From contig NZ_PPRN01000051.1 of NCBI RefSeq assembly GCF_002902685.1, forward strand, positions 1-39,240: a stretch of DNA of 39,240 bases, given 5' to 3'. Shown piece after piece: positions 7,467-15,939 of the stretch. Numbering within the stretch: position 1 is the first letter of the stretch; every line of letters starts with the position of its first letter. Under the pieces are notes generated by a model. That model saw nothing but the letters and a program-made list of their open reading frames with translations, did no database searches and was not told the DNA's origin. The stretch is from Staphylococcus pettenkoferi (GTDB taxonomy: Bacteria; Bacillota; Bacilli; Staphylococcales; Staphylococcaceae). The translations under genes and the position numbers were made by a program.

Positions 7467-8840
7467 TTATTCACTCTTAATCTGATCTTCTGGAATTAAG
7501 TCATAATCAAACATGACTTCAGAACGGTTATCCAATAAGAGTTCACGGTCAATTTCTTTAGAAGTAGCCGCATCTTCAGTCACTTTATAGATTTTTGATT
7601 TACGATAATATTTGCCGTTCTCTTTCACGAAGCGATGATTCTCTTCTTCTAAATGATATTTCCAAGGAAAGGCCTCTTCACTTCTCAATTCACCATACAA
7701 TGTTTCATCAGCGATCCATAAGCAGATTTGTATTTTCTGCGAAGTTGGATTTTTAAAACGATAGTCCACGTAATTGTAAGAAACTGACGTCCCATTCTGA
7801 AATGGTTTACGCTCACCTTGATCAGGCGCGAGCGCATCAGAATGTGCATGGAATTCAGTGATTTGAAGTGGACTATGAATTACAAGTAAATGTAGATTAT
7901 TAGCCAAATTACAAATTCCGCCACCCATGCCGGCCTGAACTTGATTATTCACTATAACTCGGCCATCTTTATAGCCGTTTTTCTTATTAATTTTTCCTAC
8001 GAGTTTCCAAAAAGAGAATTCTTCTCCAGGATTAATGACAATTCCATCAATTTTAGAAGCTGCTAAATCAATATTGTCAGCTTTATTCGTTTGTAGTACA
8101 GGATCGATACCTGGCCCTTTTTTAATCAAATATGAAGAAACGGTATGAACCACATTCGGTAACTTCAATTTTTGTCGATGTTGCGCAAACTTTTTACGCC
8201 CTTTCAAATCTTGAATATGACGTTTTGCTGTTTCTTTTTTAACTGCTAAATCATAAAGTTTCGGATATCTTTCGCTTAGAGGTTTACGTTCTGTCATGTC
8301 TGTCTCCTTAATTTGATGTTGTAGTGGCGAGCGTTGTTGAATTTTAAATATTTTACCCACCTTTAGTAAAAGCTGTTCTACGCGACGATTCTTACCAATC
8401 TTCGTCTCATCTTCATGCATCAAAAATTTCACTAATATATTCGCTAAACCACATTTATTCGCGCCATCAATATCTGTAAATAATTGGTCGCCAATCACGA
8501 TGATTTGATCTTTAGAAAGGTCGAGTTGCTCAACGGCTTTATGAAAATTTCTCACATCTGGCTTATCTGCCATCGGAATAAATTGAGTTTGGATATGACG
8601 ATTAAATTCACTAATGCGTTCCTCGCTATTATTTGATAATAATAATGTTTTAAAGCCTATATTATGTATTTCAGTAAACAAAGCATCTACTTTCTCTGTA
8701 GTGTCCGCTCCGTGTGGAACTAATGTGCCATCAATATCAAAGATGAGTCCTCTGTAACCCACATCGTATAAATTGTTGTAATTGATATCATAAACGCTCT
8801 CGCTCAAGGCGTCAGGCATATATCTTCGTAGTAAATTCAT
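7467..8840 (-). CDS. YqeG-type HAD phosphatase fused to a VanW domain
   Basis: A 457-residue two-domain protein. Residues 1-175 are a YqeG-family HAD-IIIA phosphatase: FDIDGTLVPHG (nucleophile motif), LLLSNN, and VIGDQLFTDIDGAN (motif IV). Residues 182-457 are a VanW-like domain: the VHTVSSYLIKKGPGIDP region, NPGEEFSFW, then GMGGGICNLANNLHLL and HAHSDA. The two halves normally exist as separate proteins. Residue 182 is a methionine (ATG at 8297) with AAGGAG six bases upstream, so the VanW half can probably also be made alone. VanW domains are linked to cell-wall and glycopeptide-resistance contexts but have no proven reaction. Confidence 0.85.
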   Translation of the reverse strand: MNLLRRYMPDALSESVYDINYNNLYDVGYRGLIFDIDGTLVPHGADTTEKVDALFTEIHNIGFKTLLLSNNSEERISEFNRHIQTQFIPMADKPDVRNFHKAVEQLDLSKDQIIVIGDQLFTDIDGANKCGLANILVKFLMHEDETKIGKNRRVEQLLLKVGKIFKIQQRSPLQHQIKETDMTERKPLSERYPKLYDLAVKKETAKRHIQDLKGRKKFAQHRQKLKLPNVVHTVSSYLIKKGPGIDPVLQTNKADNIDLAASKIDGIVINPGEEFSFWKLVGKINKKNGYKDGRVIVNNQVQAGMGGGICNLANNLHLLVIHSPLQITEFHAHSDALAPDQGERKPFQNGTSVSYNYVDYRFKNPTSQKIQICLWIADETLYGELRSEEAFPWKYHLEEENHRFVKENGKYYRKSKIYKVTEDAATSKEIDRELLLDNRSEVMFDYDLIPEDQIKSE

Positions 8841-8976
8841 GTTTTTTATACCTCACTGAAAAAGATTTTATAAAAAAATACAATAAAACTATTGTTATAT
8901 TCACTCTATAAGTGTAAACTGTCCACATAAGAAAATCAATAGTCTATGAAGTTACACATCAAAGGGAGAGAGAAAC

Positions 8977-9660
8977 GTGCATCATAGTAATTTAATCGTT
9001 ATGCTTACATATCAAGACTTTACAGTTCAGAACGCATATCAAATCTTCGAGGAATGCAAAGATACTGCAGCACAATATTGGGGATTTAAAGATAAAGGCT
9101 TACCAGAAATTGAAATGAAGGAATTGTTTAATTACATGAAGTCGTGTGGTAAAACCACAGTTTTGGAAGTCGTTGAATATGATGAAGCTAGCAGTTTAGA
9201 GGGCGCGGAACTTGCTAAAGCATGCGACGCAGATATTCTCATGGGAACGACGTATTTCGACTCCGTCAACACGTTCTGTTTAGCCAATCACATCACTTAC
9301 CTTCCATTCGCTGGAGAAGTTGTAGGTCGACCTTCCGTATTGAAAGGCGACATCACACAAATTATTGAACAAGCTCAAGATTTATCAGAGCGAGGTGTGA
9401 GTGGCTTTGATTTATTAGGTTATCGTCATGAGACGACACCTGAAGCACTTATTGAAGCTTTTGTAGAAGAGAACGACTTACCCGTTTGTGTCGCAGGCAG
9501 TATCGATAGCTACGACAAACTTGATTTCATTAAGCGTGTGAATCCTTGGGCATTCACGATAGGGAGCGCTTTCTTCGATCACAAATTTGATGGTACCTTT
9601 AGTGAACAAATTGATAAAGTGATTCAATATATCAATCAAGAAGACGCCCTTCCTAGTTAA
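8977..9660 (+). CDS. Predicted TIM-barrel protein of unknown function
   Basis: A 227-residue soluble protein. The alternating strand-helix pattern and short glycine-rich turns (AFTIGSAFF, DADILMGTTYF, LPVCVAGSIDSYDKL) resemble phosphate-binding TIM barrels, for example sugar-phosphate epimerase or dehydrogenase folds. I cannot name a substrate. It starts at GTG, 7 bases after AAGGGAGAG. It is transcribed alone, away from the YqeG-VanW gene, and ends in a strong terminator. Confidence 0.75.
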   Translation: MHHSNLIVMLTYQDFTVQNAYQIFEECKDTAAQYWGFKDKGLPEIEMKELFNYMKSCGKTTVLEVVEYDEASSLEGAELAKACDADILMGTTYFDSVNTFCLANHITYLPFAGEVVGRPSVLKGDITQIIEQAQDLSERGVSGFDLLGYRHETTPEALIEAFVEENDLPVCVAGSIDSYDKLDFIKRVNPWAFTIGSAFFDHKFDGTFSEQIDKVIQYINQEDALPS

Positions 9661-9682
9661 TCAACGCTATTAGATAAAAAAC

Positions 9683-9735
9683 GTACCCTAACCATCTTAA
9701 ATTTCAACTTTCGGTTAGGGTACCCTTTTATTTTT
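9683..9735. terminator. Bidirectional terminator
   Basis: An 11-base-pair stem (GTACCCTAACC at 9683 with GGTTAGGGTAC at 9713) is flanked by A runs on the left and T runs on the right. It is shared by two convergent genes. Confidence 0.9.
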
Positions 9736-9754
9736 CAACTTTAAGACATCCGAT

Positions 9755-10609
9755 CTACTGCATTTTCATAAATCCGTTACCTAAGACGTCCCGCACATCG
9801 TGGATAACTAAGAAAGCATTGGAATCGTGCGCATTGACGATTTTTTTAATACGTGCCAGTTGGTTCTGAGGCACAACGACGTAAAGCACGTTCGTTTGTC
9901 GACGTTCGTAGCCACCTACACCGTTAAGCAACGTAGATCCGCGGCCTGTTTCATAATGAATTTGGTCACTAATTTCACCATTATACTCAGAAATGATGGT
10001 TATGGCCTTCTTAGGATTGAAACCTTCAATAACAAATGCCATACATTTTTCCACAATAAAGAGCATAACGATGGTATAAAGTACATTCTCAATATCTATC
10101 GTAATTAAGAAAGAGAGGACAATGAGCGTATCTAAGACGAATAGCGCTTGCGACGTCTTCACTTCCGTATATTTATCGATAATCTTCGCGATGACTGACG
10201 TACCACCAAGCGTACTGCGAGCTGAAATAACGAAACCTGTACCAATTCCGATAAACGCACCACCGAAGATACTGTTAATAAAGTCTGACTGTAGATGCAG
10301 ATTGAAAGATTCAGTGAGCGCTAACCAAACCGAACTCGCAATCACCGTGATCAGTGTATAAACCGCTGTCGTCTTGCTTAAGTACTTCCAACCTACTGCG
10401 ATGAGAATGATGTTGATGATGAATGACGTGAGCGCTGGTGAAAGACCGAGCGTATACTTGAGGTTCAAGGAAATACCGACCGTACCGCCTTCACCGAGGT
10501 TTGCTGCGATGATAAAAGCATTGACGCCCACCCCAATGAGGAACGTACCTAGCAAGCAGAAAATAATATTTTTAGTGTGAATTTGAATAGCTTTCTTACT
10601 CATATTCAC
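9755..10609 (-). CDS. YitT-family membrane protein (DUF2179)
   Basis: A 284-residue protein with five or six membrane segments in the first 190 residues, including the family stretches LGEGGTVGISL and RSTLGGTSVIAKII. A soluble C-terminal DUF2179 domain follows (about residues 200-275) with GRGSTLLNGVGGYERRQTNV and the final DVRDVLGNGF. The length is usual for YitT proteins. The GTG at 10609 is 4 bases behind GGGAGG and an ATG at 10603 is 10 bases behind, so either could be used. Transport activity is suspected for the family but unproven. Confidence 0.9.
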   Translation of the reverse strand: MNMSKKAIQIHTKNIIFCLLGTFLIGVGVNAFIIAANLGEGGTVGISLNLKYTLGLSPALTSFIINIILIAVGWKYLSKTTAVYTLITVIASSVWLALTESFNLHLQSDFINSIFGGAFIGIGTGFVISARSTLGGTSVIAKIIDKYTEVKTSQALFVLDTLIVLSFLITIDIENVLYTIVMLFIVEKCMAFVIEGFNPKKAITIISEYNGEISDQIHYETGRGSTLLNGVGGYERRQTNVLYVVVPQNQLARIKKIVNAHDSNAFLVIHDVRDVLGNGFMKMQ

Positions 10610-10921
10610 TTGTCCTCCCTTCCTACTATAGAATCAATCTCCTTTAGTAAAATTTTTATTTCTTAAATACTGGACAAAACAAAAAGAACCTTTTAGATTT
10701 TCGCTAAAAAGTCCTAAATATTCATTATTGTTATCGTTCTTGTCACACGCAATTTCTAATCATAATAAAGATTTCTTGCTTTTACAACACAAGCAGGTTA
10801 GGAAAATTTGACATTTCTATTAAGACAGATAAGGGCGGGATTGGAGATGGCTTATACTTTAAATAAAAAACCACCCAACTATCACTATTTCGATAATTGG
10901 GTGACATATCATTAACACTTA
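10610..10921. other. Intergenic region, 312 bases
   Basis: It holds the leader of the YitT gene at its left end and, at 10872-10903, the terminator of the next minus-strand gene. Nothing else stands out. Confidence 0.6.
10865..10903 (-). terminator. Terminator of first DUF4064 gene
   Basis: CACCCAATTATC pairs with GATAGTTGGGTG on the minus strand (12 pairs with one G-T) and is followed by a long T tract. Confidence 0.85.
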
Positions 10922-11437
10922 TTAATACTTGTACGGATCGTCTTTCACTTCATCAGTGTAACGACGTGAATCATTGTCTATAAAATCTTGGTTGTTAGTG
11001 TGTGTTTGTTGGTTATTATTGTAATTATGGTAAGCGCCTTGATCAATCGGCTGTTTAGGCTTTCTCACTAATAGCATGATACCTGCGATTATCCAAAGTA
11101 TTCCTGCTACAAAGTTAATAGAAAAGAAGTTGATAATACCACTAACAAGGAGAATAATTCCCGCAGCTTTCGTCTTCTTGCCAATCCAAATCGCAGCCAT
11201 GATGCTTAGAATAAGAAAGATAATAGCTAAGATGAATGACAGAATTGAAAAAATTGACCAAACACTAATATAATTTTCTGCTTCGCTATTACTATATAAA
11301 CCTGATTCAACTAGCGCTTCTTTAGTACTACTAGCGAAAACAATGTAGTTAAATATCCAATAGATAGTTACTAAGAAACTGAGTGCTGTAATTCCTACGC
11401 CTATCCAAGAAATCACGCGTTCTGCTGTACGTTTCAT
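10922..11437 (-). CDS. DUF4064-family membrane protein, copy 1
   Basis: A 171-residue protein with four hydrophobic segments, one near the N-terminus after MKRTAERVISW and three between about residues 55 and 120. A hydrophilic Asn/Gln-rich tail ends in DSRRYTDEVKDDPYKY. The start at 11437 follows AAGGGAGATAACATAATT; the longer frame to 11482 lacks a ribosome site. It is a tandem paralogue of the next gene: the N-terminus, the KKTKAA loop and the last 17 residues match, and even the sequence around stop and terminator is shared. Function is unknown. Confidence 0.82.
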   Translation of the reverse strand: MKRTAERVISWIGVGITALSFLVTIYWIFNYIVFASSTKEALVESGLYSNSEAENYISVWSIFSILSFILAIIFLILSIMAAIWIGKKTKAAGIILLVSGIINFFSINFVAGILWIIAGIMLLVRKPKQPIDQGAYHNYNNNQQTHTNNQDFIDNDSRRYTDEVKDDPYKY

Positions 11438-11591
11438 AATTATGTTATCTCCCTTCTTATTTTCTAGCCCATATTTTATCATAAAAACGCGTATAATTAA
11501 TCGGTGATTCTGTAAAATTTACGTGAATTTAAATATTTTTGTGATAAATCCTATTTTTTTAATAAAAACAGAGAATTAACACATAGAAAAA

Positions 11592-11632
11592 GTCACTCTT
11601 CCATCGCTCGTTTAGACTGCGGGTAGAGTGAC
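11592..11632 (-). terminator. Terminator of second DUF4064 gene
   Basis: GTCACTCT pairs with AGAGTGAC, flanked on the exit side by TTTTTC. The sequence next to it (GTGACATATCATTA) is the same as beside the terminator of copy 1, so the whole gene end was duplicated. Confidence 0.8.
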
Positions 11633-11648
11633 ATATCATTACAAATTA

Positions 11649-12176
11649 TTAATACTTATACGGATCATCTTTGACTTCTTTCGTATAACGACGAGCATCA
11701 TCTTCTAGAAAATCAGAGTGTTTATCTTGCTCGTTAGTATAATCTTGTTGTCTATCATATGTACCTTGGTGAGATCCTTGGCTAGGTTGCTCTTTAGAAT
11801 GTTTGCGGAAAAGATTAATACTAGCAATAATCCAAATCAGACCGATTGGCCAAAAGTTAAAGACTATTGATAGAATACCAATAACCAAAAGCATAATCGC
11901 TGCTGCTTTCGTCTTCTTGCCTATCCATATCGAACCAATAATACCAAAAATAATGAGAATAATAGATGAAATGAGGAAAAAAACTGATATAGGTCCCCAC
12001 AAAGTAATAAAATCATCAGCTTCACTATAACTAAATGCATCTGTAGCTATAAGTCCTTCTTTCGTTTGATTACCCATAATTGCGAAAAAGATAGTTCCTA
12101 GAAAGCACCCTAATAATGCGAGTCCCATTAATCCGACAGCAATCCAAGATGACACACGTTCTGATGTATATTTCAT
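11649..12176 (-). CDS. DUF4064-family membrane protein, copy 2
   Basis: A 175-residue paralogue of copy 1 with the same plan: MKYTSERVSSWIAVG, four hydrophobic segments, the IWIGKKTKAAAI loop, then a polar tail ending in DDARRYTKEVKDDPYKY. The start at 12176 is set by AAGGGAG about 12 bases upstream. The two copies are separate transcripts, each with its own leader and terminator, rather than an operon. Confidence 0.82.
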   Translation of the reverse strand: MKYTSERVSSWIAVGLMGLALLGCFLGTIFFAIMGNQTKEGLIATDAFSYSEADDFITLWGPISVFFLISSIILIIFGIIGSIWIGKKTKAAAIMLLVIGILSIVFNFWPIGLIWIIASINLFRKHSKEQPSQGSHQGTYDRQQDYTNEQDKHSDFLEDDARRYTKEVKDDPYKY

Positions 12177-12387
12177 ATTTATGTAAACTCCCTTCTGACT
12201 TTGCTCAAACATAGTTTATCATGAAATAACGTGAATTTAATTACTTATTTAAAAAATTCTAAACATCTATTTTCTAAGTATGCGTAAATTATGTGCTTCC
12301 CCTTTTAACCAATCCAAAAATCATATAGCAATTCCTTTAATAATAAATTAAAATATGACTATACATAAAAAACAAAGGTGGATGCTC

Positions 12388-13686
12388 ATGCAATGTTCGA
12401 AATGTAATCAAAAAGTTAATCCTGAAGATAAATTCTGCATGTATTGCGGTAATAATTTAGAAAATGACGGTGCTACATATTCTGAAGAAGCACAAACTAC
12501 TTCAGTCCCTCATTGTCCAAGTTGTCATGCAGAAGTCAATCCAGACGACAAATTCTGTATGCAGTGCGGATTCAACTTAGCGACCGCTTCAAATACTAAT
12601 TTCTCACATACTGAATCTCTCGAAAACCAAACTAAAGAGAACGTGAGTCTCGCGGACGAAGCGAAACAATTATTCAACAATACGACGAAATCTATCGGTA
12701 GAATGGCAGGAAATGAAGAAAGTCTAAATCTCAATTTACGCGATATGTTCTCAGAAGTATTTAAATCTCACTCTCGAGAAGAAGCCGATCGTATCTTTAT
12801 TGCAGGTACTAAAGAAACGACGCCTGCCCTTAAAGATGTTTCCAATGAATGGGGCCGCCCATGGCTATTTTCTCGAGTATTTGCGGCAATGGCTATAACA
12901 TTTATATTATTATGGGTTATGGCTACATCATTTGAAAATGAGAACGCCATTCCAGGTCTTATATTTATTGGAGCCTTAACTGTACCTTTATCAGGACTCT
13001 TCTTTTTCTATGAGACTAACGCTTTTAAAAATATCAGTATCTTCGAAGTTCTGAAATGGTTCTTTATTGGGGGCGTATTCTCACTTTTAGTTACACTCTT
13101 CCTCTATAACTTTGTATCATTTAGCGAAGAGGCAGAAGTATTTGGATTAATGACGCTCACTGATGCTATCTCTATAGGTATCGTAGAAGAACTTGGTAAA
13201 GCAATTATCATTATTATAATTGTGAACATGAGTAAGACAAATAAGATTCTTAACGGATTACTCATAGGTGCGGCAATCGGAGCAGGTTTTGCCGTTTTCG
13301 AATCAGCAGGTTATATTTTGAAATTTGGCTTATTTACTCAAGGTGATTTCATGAATATGATCATCCTACGAGCTTGGACAGGCCTTGGAAGTCATCTTGT
13401 TTGGGCGGCAATTGTAGGTGCTGCCGTAGTTATTGCTAAAAGCGAAGTAAAATTCGAATTTAATAACATTGTAGATCCAAGATTTCTATTTTTCTTCTTC
13501 GCATCTGTTATATTACACGCAATTTGGGACGTAAATATAACATTTTTAGGTAGTTATAACTTGAAAATCATTATTTTAATTGTTCTCGGTTGGCTATTAG
13601 TTTTCATCTTAATGAAAGCAGGATTAAATCAAGTTAATACACTGCAAAATACCATTAATGAAGAAATTTATGAGAATGAGAAGTAA
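12388..13686 (+). CDS. PrsW-family protease with two zinc ribbons
   Basis: A 432-residue protein. Two N-terminal zinc ribbons, each of CxxC-x13-CxxC form (CSKCNQ...CMYCG and CPSCHAE...CMQCG), are followed by a polar linker to about residue 160. Eight or so membrane segments then carry the PrsW glutamic-protease motifs: EELGKA, FESAGYI and HAIWD. The ATG at 12388 is 7 bases behind AAAGGTGG. PrsW cleaves anti-sigma factors in Bacillus; the substrate here is unknown. Flanking DUF4064 proteins face it from both sides and are possible partners, which is inference only. Confidence 0.88.
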   Translation: MQCSKCNQKVNPEDKFCMYCGNNLENDGATYSEEAQTTSVPHCPSCHAEVNPDDKFCMQCGFNLATASNTNFSHTESLENQTKENVSLADEAKQLFNNTTKSIGRMAGNEESLNLNLRDMFSEVFKSHSREEADRIFIAGTKETTPALKDVSNEWGRPWLFSRVFAAMAITFILLWVMATSFENENAIPGLIFIGALTVPLSGLFFFYETNAFKNISIFEVLKWFFIGGVFSLLVTLFLYNFVSFSEEAEVFGLMTLTDAISIGIVEELGKAIIIIIIVNMSKTNKILNGLLIGAAIGAGFAVFESAGYILKFGLFTQGDFMNMIILRAWTGLGSHLVWAAIVGAAVVIAKSEVKFEFNNIVDPRFLFFFFASVILHAIWDVNITFLGSYNLKIIILIVLGWLLVFILMKAGLNQVNTLQNTINEEIYENEK

Positions 13687-13690
13687 ATTA

Positions 13691-13732
13691 AATAGCGAGA
13701 CTCACCATTCCAGTGAATCTCGCTATTTTTTA
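13691..13732. terminator. Bidirectional terminator
   Basis: AATAGCGAGACTCAC (13691) pairs with GTGAATCTCGCTATT (13713), about 15 pairs, with T6 on the right and AT-rich sequence on the left. It is shared by the PrsW gene and the convergent membrane gene. Confidence 0.9.
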
Positions 13733-14599
13733 CTGTGCTAATTCTTCACGTCGATTACTCTCATCATATTCTGGTTTTTGTCCCATTTTGTTATATAACA
13801 GAATTCCTACTATAAGTAAGAACATGCCTGCAATAATGTTAAATATTAAATTAGCACAACCAAGTATAATAAATAAATTCGCTTTTAAGAAATTAACGCT
13901 TTTACTTTTAATTAAATAGATAATCAGCACTACTATCGCAATTACTGTAACTAATACTCCAGAGTATATGAAACTCGTATATAAAAATGATTTGTATATC
14001 ATAGTTTGAGTATAACCATCAATGACACTTGGGTCGCTATGGAATGTACGGGGCGCCTCAGAATTTATAATCATTGCATAAGGGATGGATGCTAACGCGT
14101 AAATGAATATACAAAGAATACTAATAGACAAACTTGCTATAAGTAATCCTAATTCAAATCCGTCCATTTTCTTAATTTTTGAAGTTTCATTCTCTCTCAC
14201 TATTTCACTTCTACCATTTCTTTTATATGTATTTATCGTCTTTATACCAGCAATAATCCAAATTACGACAGCTGGCAAGCTCGTCACCAAACTTAATATA
14301 GCACAAATAAACATCAAAGTTATTGTGAGTTTGGGTCTATTTTTAAAGTTTTTAGCAGCAACAAAAGCTAATATTATTGTAATAACACTCACTATCATTA
14401 GGATACATAACCAAAATAAAGTTTGATCCGATGATTCAATCGGATAGCCAATCATTTGGTCAGCAACACCTTCAAGTTTCTTATTAATATAAATATGCAT
14501 GCGCGTCTTATATAACGCATACGGCATTAATACCGATATAGTCAACATCTGTAGTCCTATACCGATCATATTTAACATTTTCTCCGACTTATAAATCAT
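13730..14599 (-). CDS. DUF4064-like membrane protein with two repeated halves
   Basis: A 289-residue protein with about eight membrane segments in two similar halves. Half 1 runs from SEKMLNMIGIG to AVVIWIIAGIKTI and half 2 from KKMDGFELGLL to AGMFLLIVGILLYNK. Each half has an N-terminal helix, an outside loop and three clustered helices, the layout of the nearby DUF4064 proteins, so it looks like a fused tandem duplicate. The ATG at 14599 follows GGGAGG by 7 bases; the longer frame includes that site. Function is unknown. Confidence 0.75.
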   Translation of the reverse strand: MIYKSEKMLNMIGIGLQMLTISVLMPYALYKTRMHIYINKKLEGVADQMIGYPIESSDQTLFWLCILMIVSVITIILAFVAAKNFKNRPKLTITLMFICAILSLVTSLPAVVIWIIAGIKTINTYKRNGRSEIVRENETSKIKKMDGFELGLLIASLSISILCIFIYALASIPYAMIINSEAPRTFHSDPSVIDGYTQTMIYKSFLYTSFIYSGVLVTVIAIVVLIIYLIKSKSVNFLKANLFIILGCANLIFNIIAGMFLLIVGILLYNKMGQKPEYDESNRREELAQ

Positions 14600-14812
14600 G
14601 GTAGCCCTCCCAATTTTTTCCATAATCTATTAATAACGTATCATAATCTAAAGTTGATTAGGAGATAAATTTTAAAATTTTTGAACTCAAAACACGAACC
14701 TTAAAGGAGTTTTGACAAAATATTCTCTTACAAAATATGTACAGATTTCTTAATTTCAAACGATTATCGTGACAGTTTTTCATTTTCACCCTCTCACCAA
14801 AACTCATTAATC

Positions 14813-14841
14813 TTGACTCTGACATGTAATAACCTTACATT
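14813..14841 (+). promoter_or_regulatory. Promoter of the TPP-controlled unit
   Basis: TTGACT and TACATT are separated by 17 bases and end about 20 bases before the riboswitch, the right place to drive it. Confidence 0.65.
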
Positions 14842-14860
14842 TAGAGTATAACTTCATACA

Positions 14861-14945
14861 TACACTAGGGGTGTCATCGAACTGAGATGGGCCTGGCCCA
14901 AACCCTTTGAACCTGATCTAGTTTGCGCTAGCGGAGGAAAGTGTA
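14861..14945 (+). ncRNA. TPP riboswitch (THI element)
   Basis: It contains the conserved THI-box segments in order: AGGGGTG, ACTGAGAT, ACCCTTTGAACCTGATCTAG, then GCTAGCGGAGGAAAGTG. The outer stem TACACT/AGTGTA closes the element. It binds thiamine pyrophosphate. A terminator 65 bases downstream points to transcriptional control, with the following genes expressed when TPP is scarce. Confidence 0.96.
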
Positions 14946-15008
14946 GTACCGATTCACAATAATTAATCACGCTTACTATGATTATTTATAGATTCGTTTA
15001 TGTCATTT

Positions 15009-15044
15009 ACACAACTTTCCTCGTGAAGGTTGTGTATTTTTATT
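15009..15044 (+). terminator. Riboswitch expression-platform terminator
   Basis: ACACAACTTT pairs with AAGGTTGTGT (G-T pairs allowed) across a 7-base loop and is followed by ATTTTTATTT. It lies between the TPP aptamer and the first gene, as expected for a ligand-dependent terminator. Confidence 0.85.
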
Positions 15045-15075
15045 TGCCAAAAAATTGAACTAGGGAGTGTTAAAT

Positions 15076-15825
15076 ATGACAAGAACAGTATTAGTAACAG
15101 GAAGCAGCAGAGGACTCGGAGCAACAATCGCCAAAACGCTACTCAAACAAGGATTCAACGTTGTTGTGAACTATCATCAAAGTAAAGAAGAGGCTGAAAC
15201 ACTGGTTAAAGGATACGAACACCAAGCCATCGCAATCCAAGCCGACGTCACCGAACGCGAAGAGGTTGAAGCAATGGTCAAACAAGCCACTGAGCACTTT
15301 GGACAAATTGACGTGGTAGTCAACAACGCGCTTGTTGGTTTCAAATTCGACCCTAGTGCGCAAAAGTCATTTAAAGATCTCAATTGGGAAGACTATCAAC
15401 AACAAATTAACGGTACTTTGAAAGCGGCATTTAATGTTTCTCAAAGTGTCATTCCTCAATTTATGGAGAGTCAATCCGGCAGTATTATCAGTATTGGTAC
15501 TAATTTATATCAGAATCCGGTGGTGCCTTATCACGAATACACGACTGCCAAAGCGGGTCTAATCGGCTTCACTCGTAATCTTGCTTCTGAATTGGGTCAA
15601 CACGGCATTACTGCGAACGTCGTGTCTGGCGGTTTGTTGAAGACGACAGATGCGAGTGCAGCTACGACGCCAGAAGTCTTCGATTTAATCGCTCAAACTA
15701 CGCCGACCAGACAAGTCACTACACCTCAAGATGTGGCTAACATGGTGGCACATCTAGCATCAGAACACGCGACCAACATTACAGGTCAGAATATTACAGT
15801 TGATGGCGGTTTAACGATGAATTAA
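15076..15825 (+). CDS. SDR-family oxidoreductase (FabG-like)
   Basis: A 249-residue classical short-chain dehydrogenase/reductase. TGSSRGLG (residues 8-15) binds the dinucleotide, NNALVG is the usual NNAG variant, and Tyr155/Lys159 (YTTAK) form the catalytic pair with the serine in SIISIG. The C-terminal GQNITVDGG is typical. The ATG at 15076 is 8 bases behind AGGGAG. Because it follows a TPP riboswitch its substrate is probably thiamine-related, but FabG-like sequences do not reveal the substrate. A strong hairpin separates it from the next gene. Confidence 0.9.
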   Translation: MTRTVLVTGSSRGLGATIAKTLLKQGFNVVVNYHQSKEEAETLVKGYEHQAIAIQADVTEREEVEAMVKQATEHFGQIDVVVNNALVGFKFDPSAQKSFKDLNWEDYQQQINGTLKAAFNVSQSVIPQFMESQSGSIISIGTNLYQNPVVPYHEYTTAKAGLIGFTRNLASELGQHGITANVVSGGLLKTTDASAATTPEVFDLIAQTTPTRQVTTPQDVANMVAHLASEHATNITGQNITVDGGLTMN

Positions 15826-15834
15826 TGAAATGTT

Positions 15835-15884
15835 GCTAAAGCTCGTTTCTTTAAGAATAGCGAGCTTTAGCTTTTGTATTTTTG
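15835..15884 (+). terminator. Hairpin between SDR and monooxygenase genes
   Basis: A perfect 11-base-pair stem, GCTAAAGCTCG (15835) with CGAGCTTTAGC (15861), is followed by TTTTGTATTTTT. It looks like a full terminator, so the downstream monooxygenase may be expressed less or from its own promoter. Confidence 0.8.
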
Positions 15885-15939
15885 TAAAACAGTTCCTTGT
15901 GCAATTTTTAAAAATATCTAGTAAAGGCGGTTTCGTAAA

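Noticed and set aside
15076..15825. fabG of fatty-acid synthesis
   Set aside because: It lies behind a TPP riboswitch and away from fatty-acid genes; FabG-like sequence is common to many SDR enzymes.
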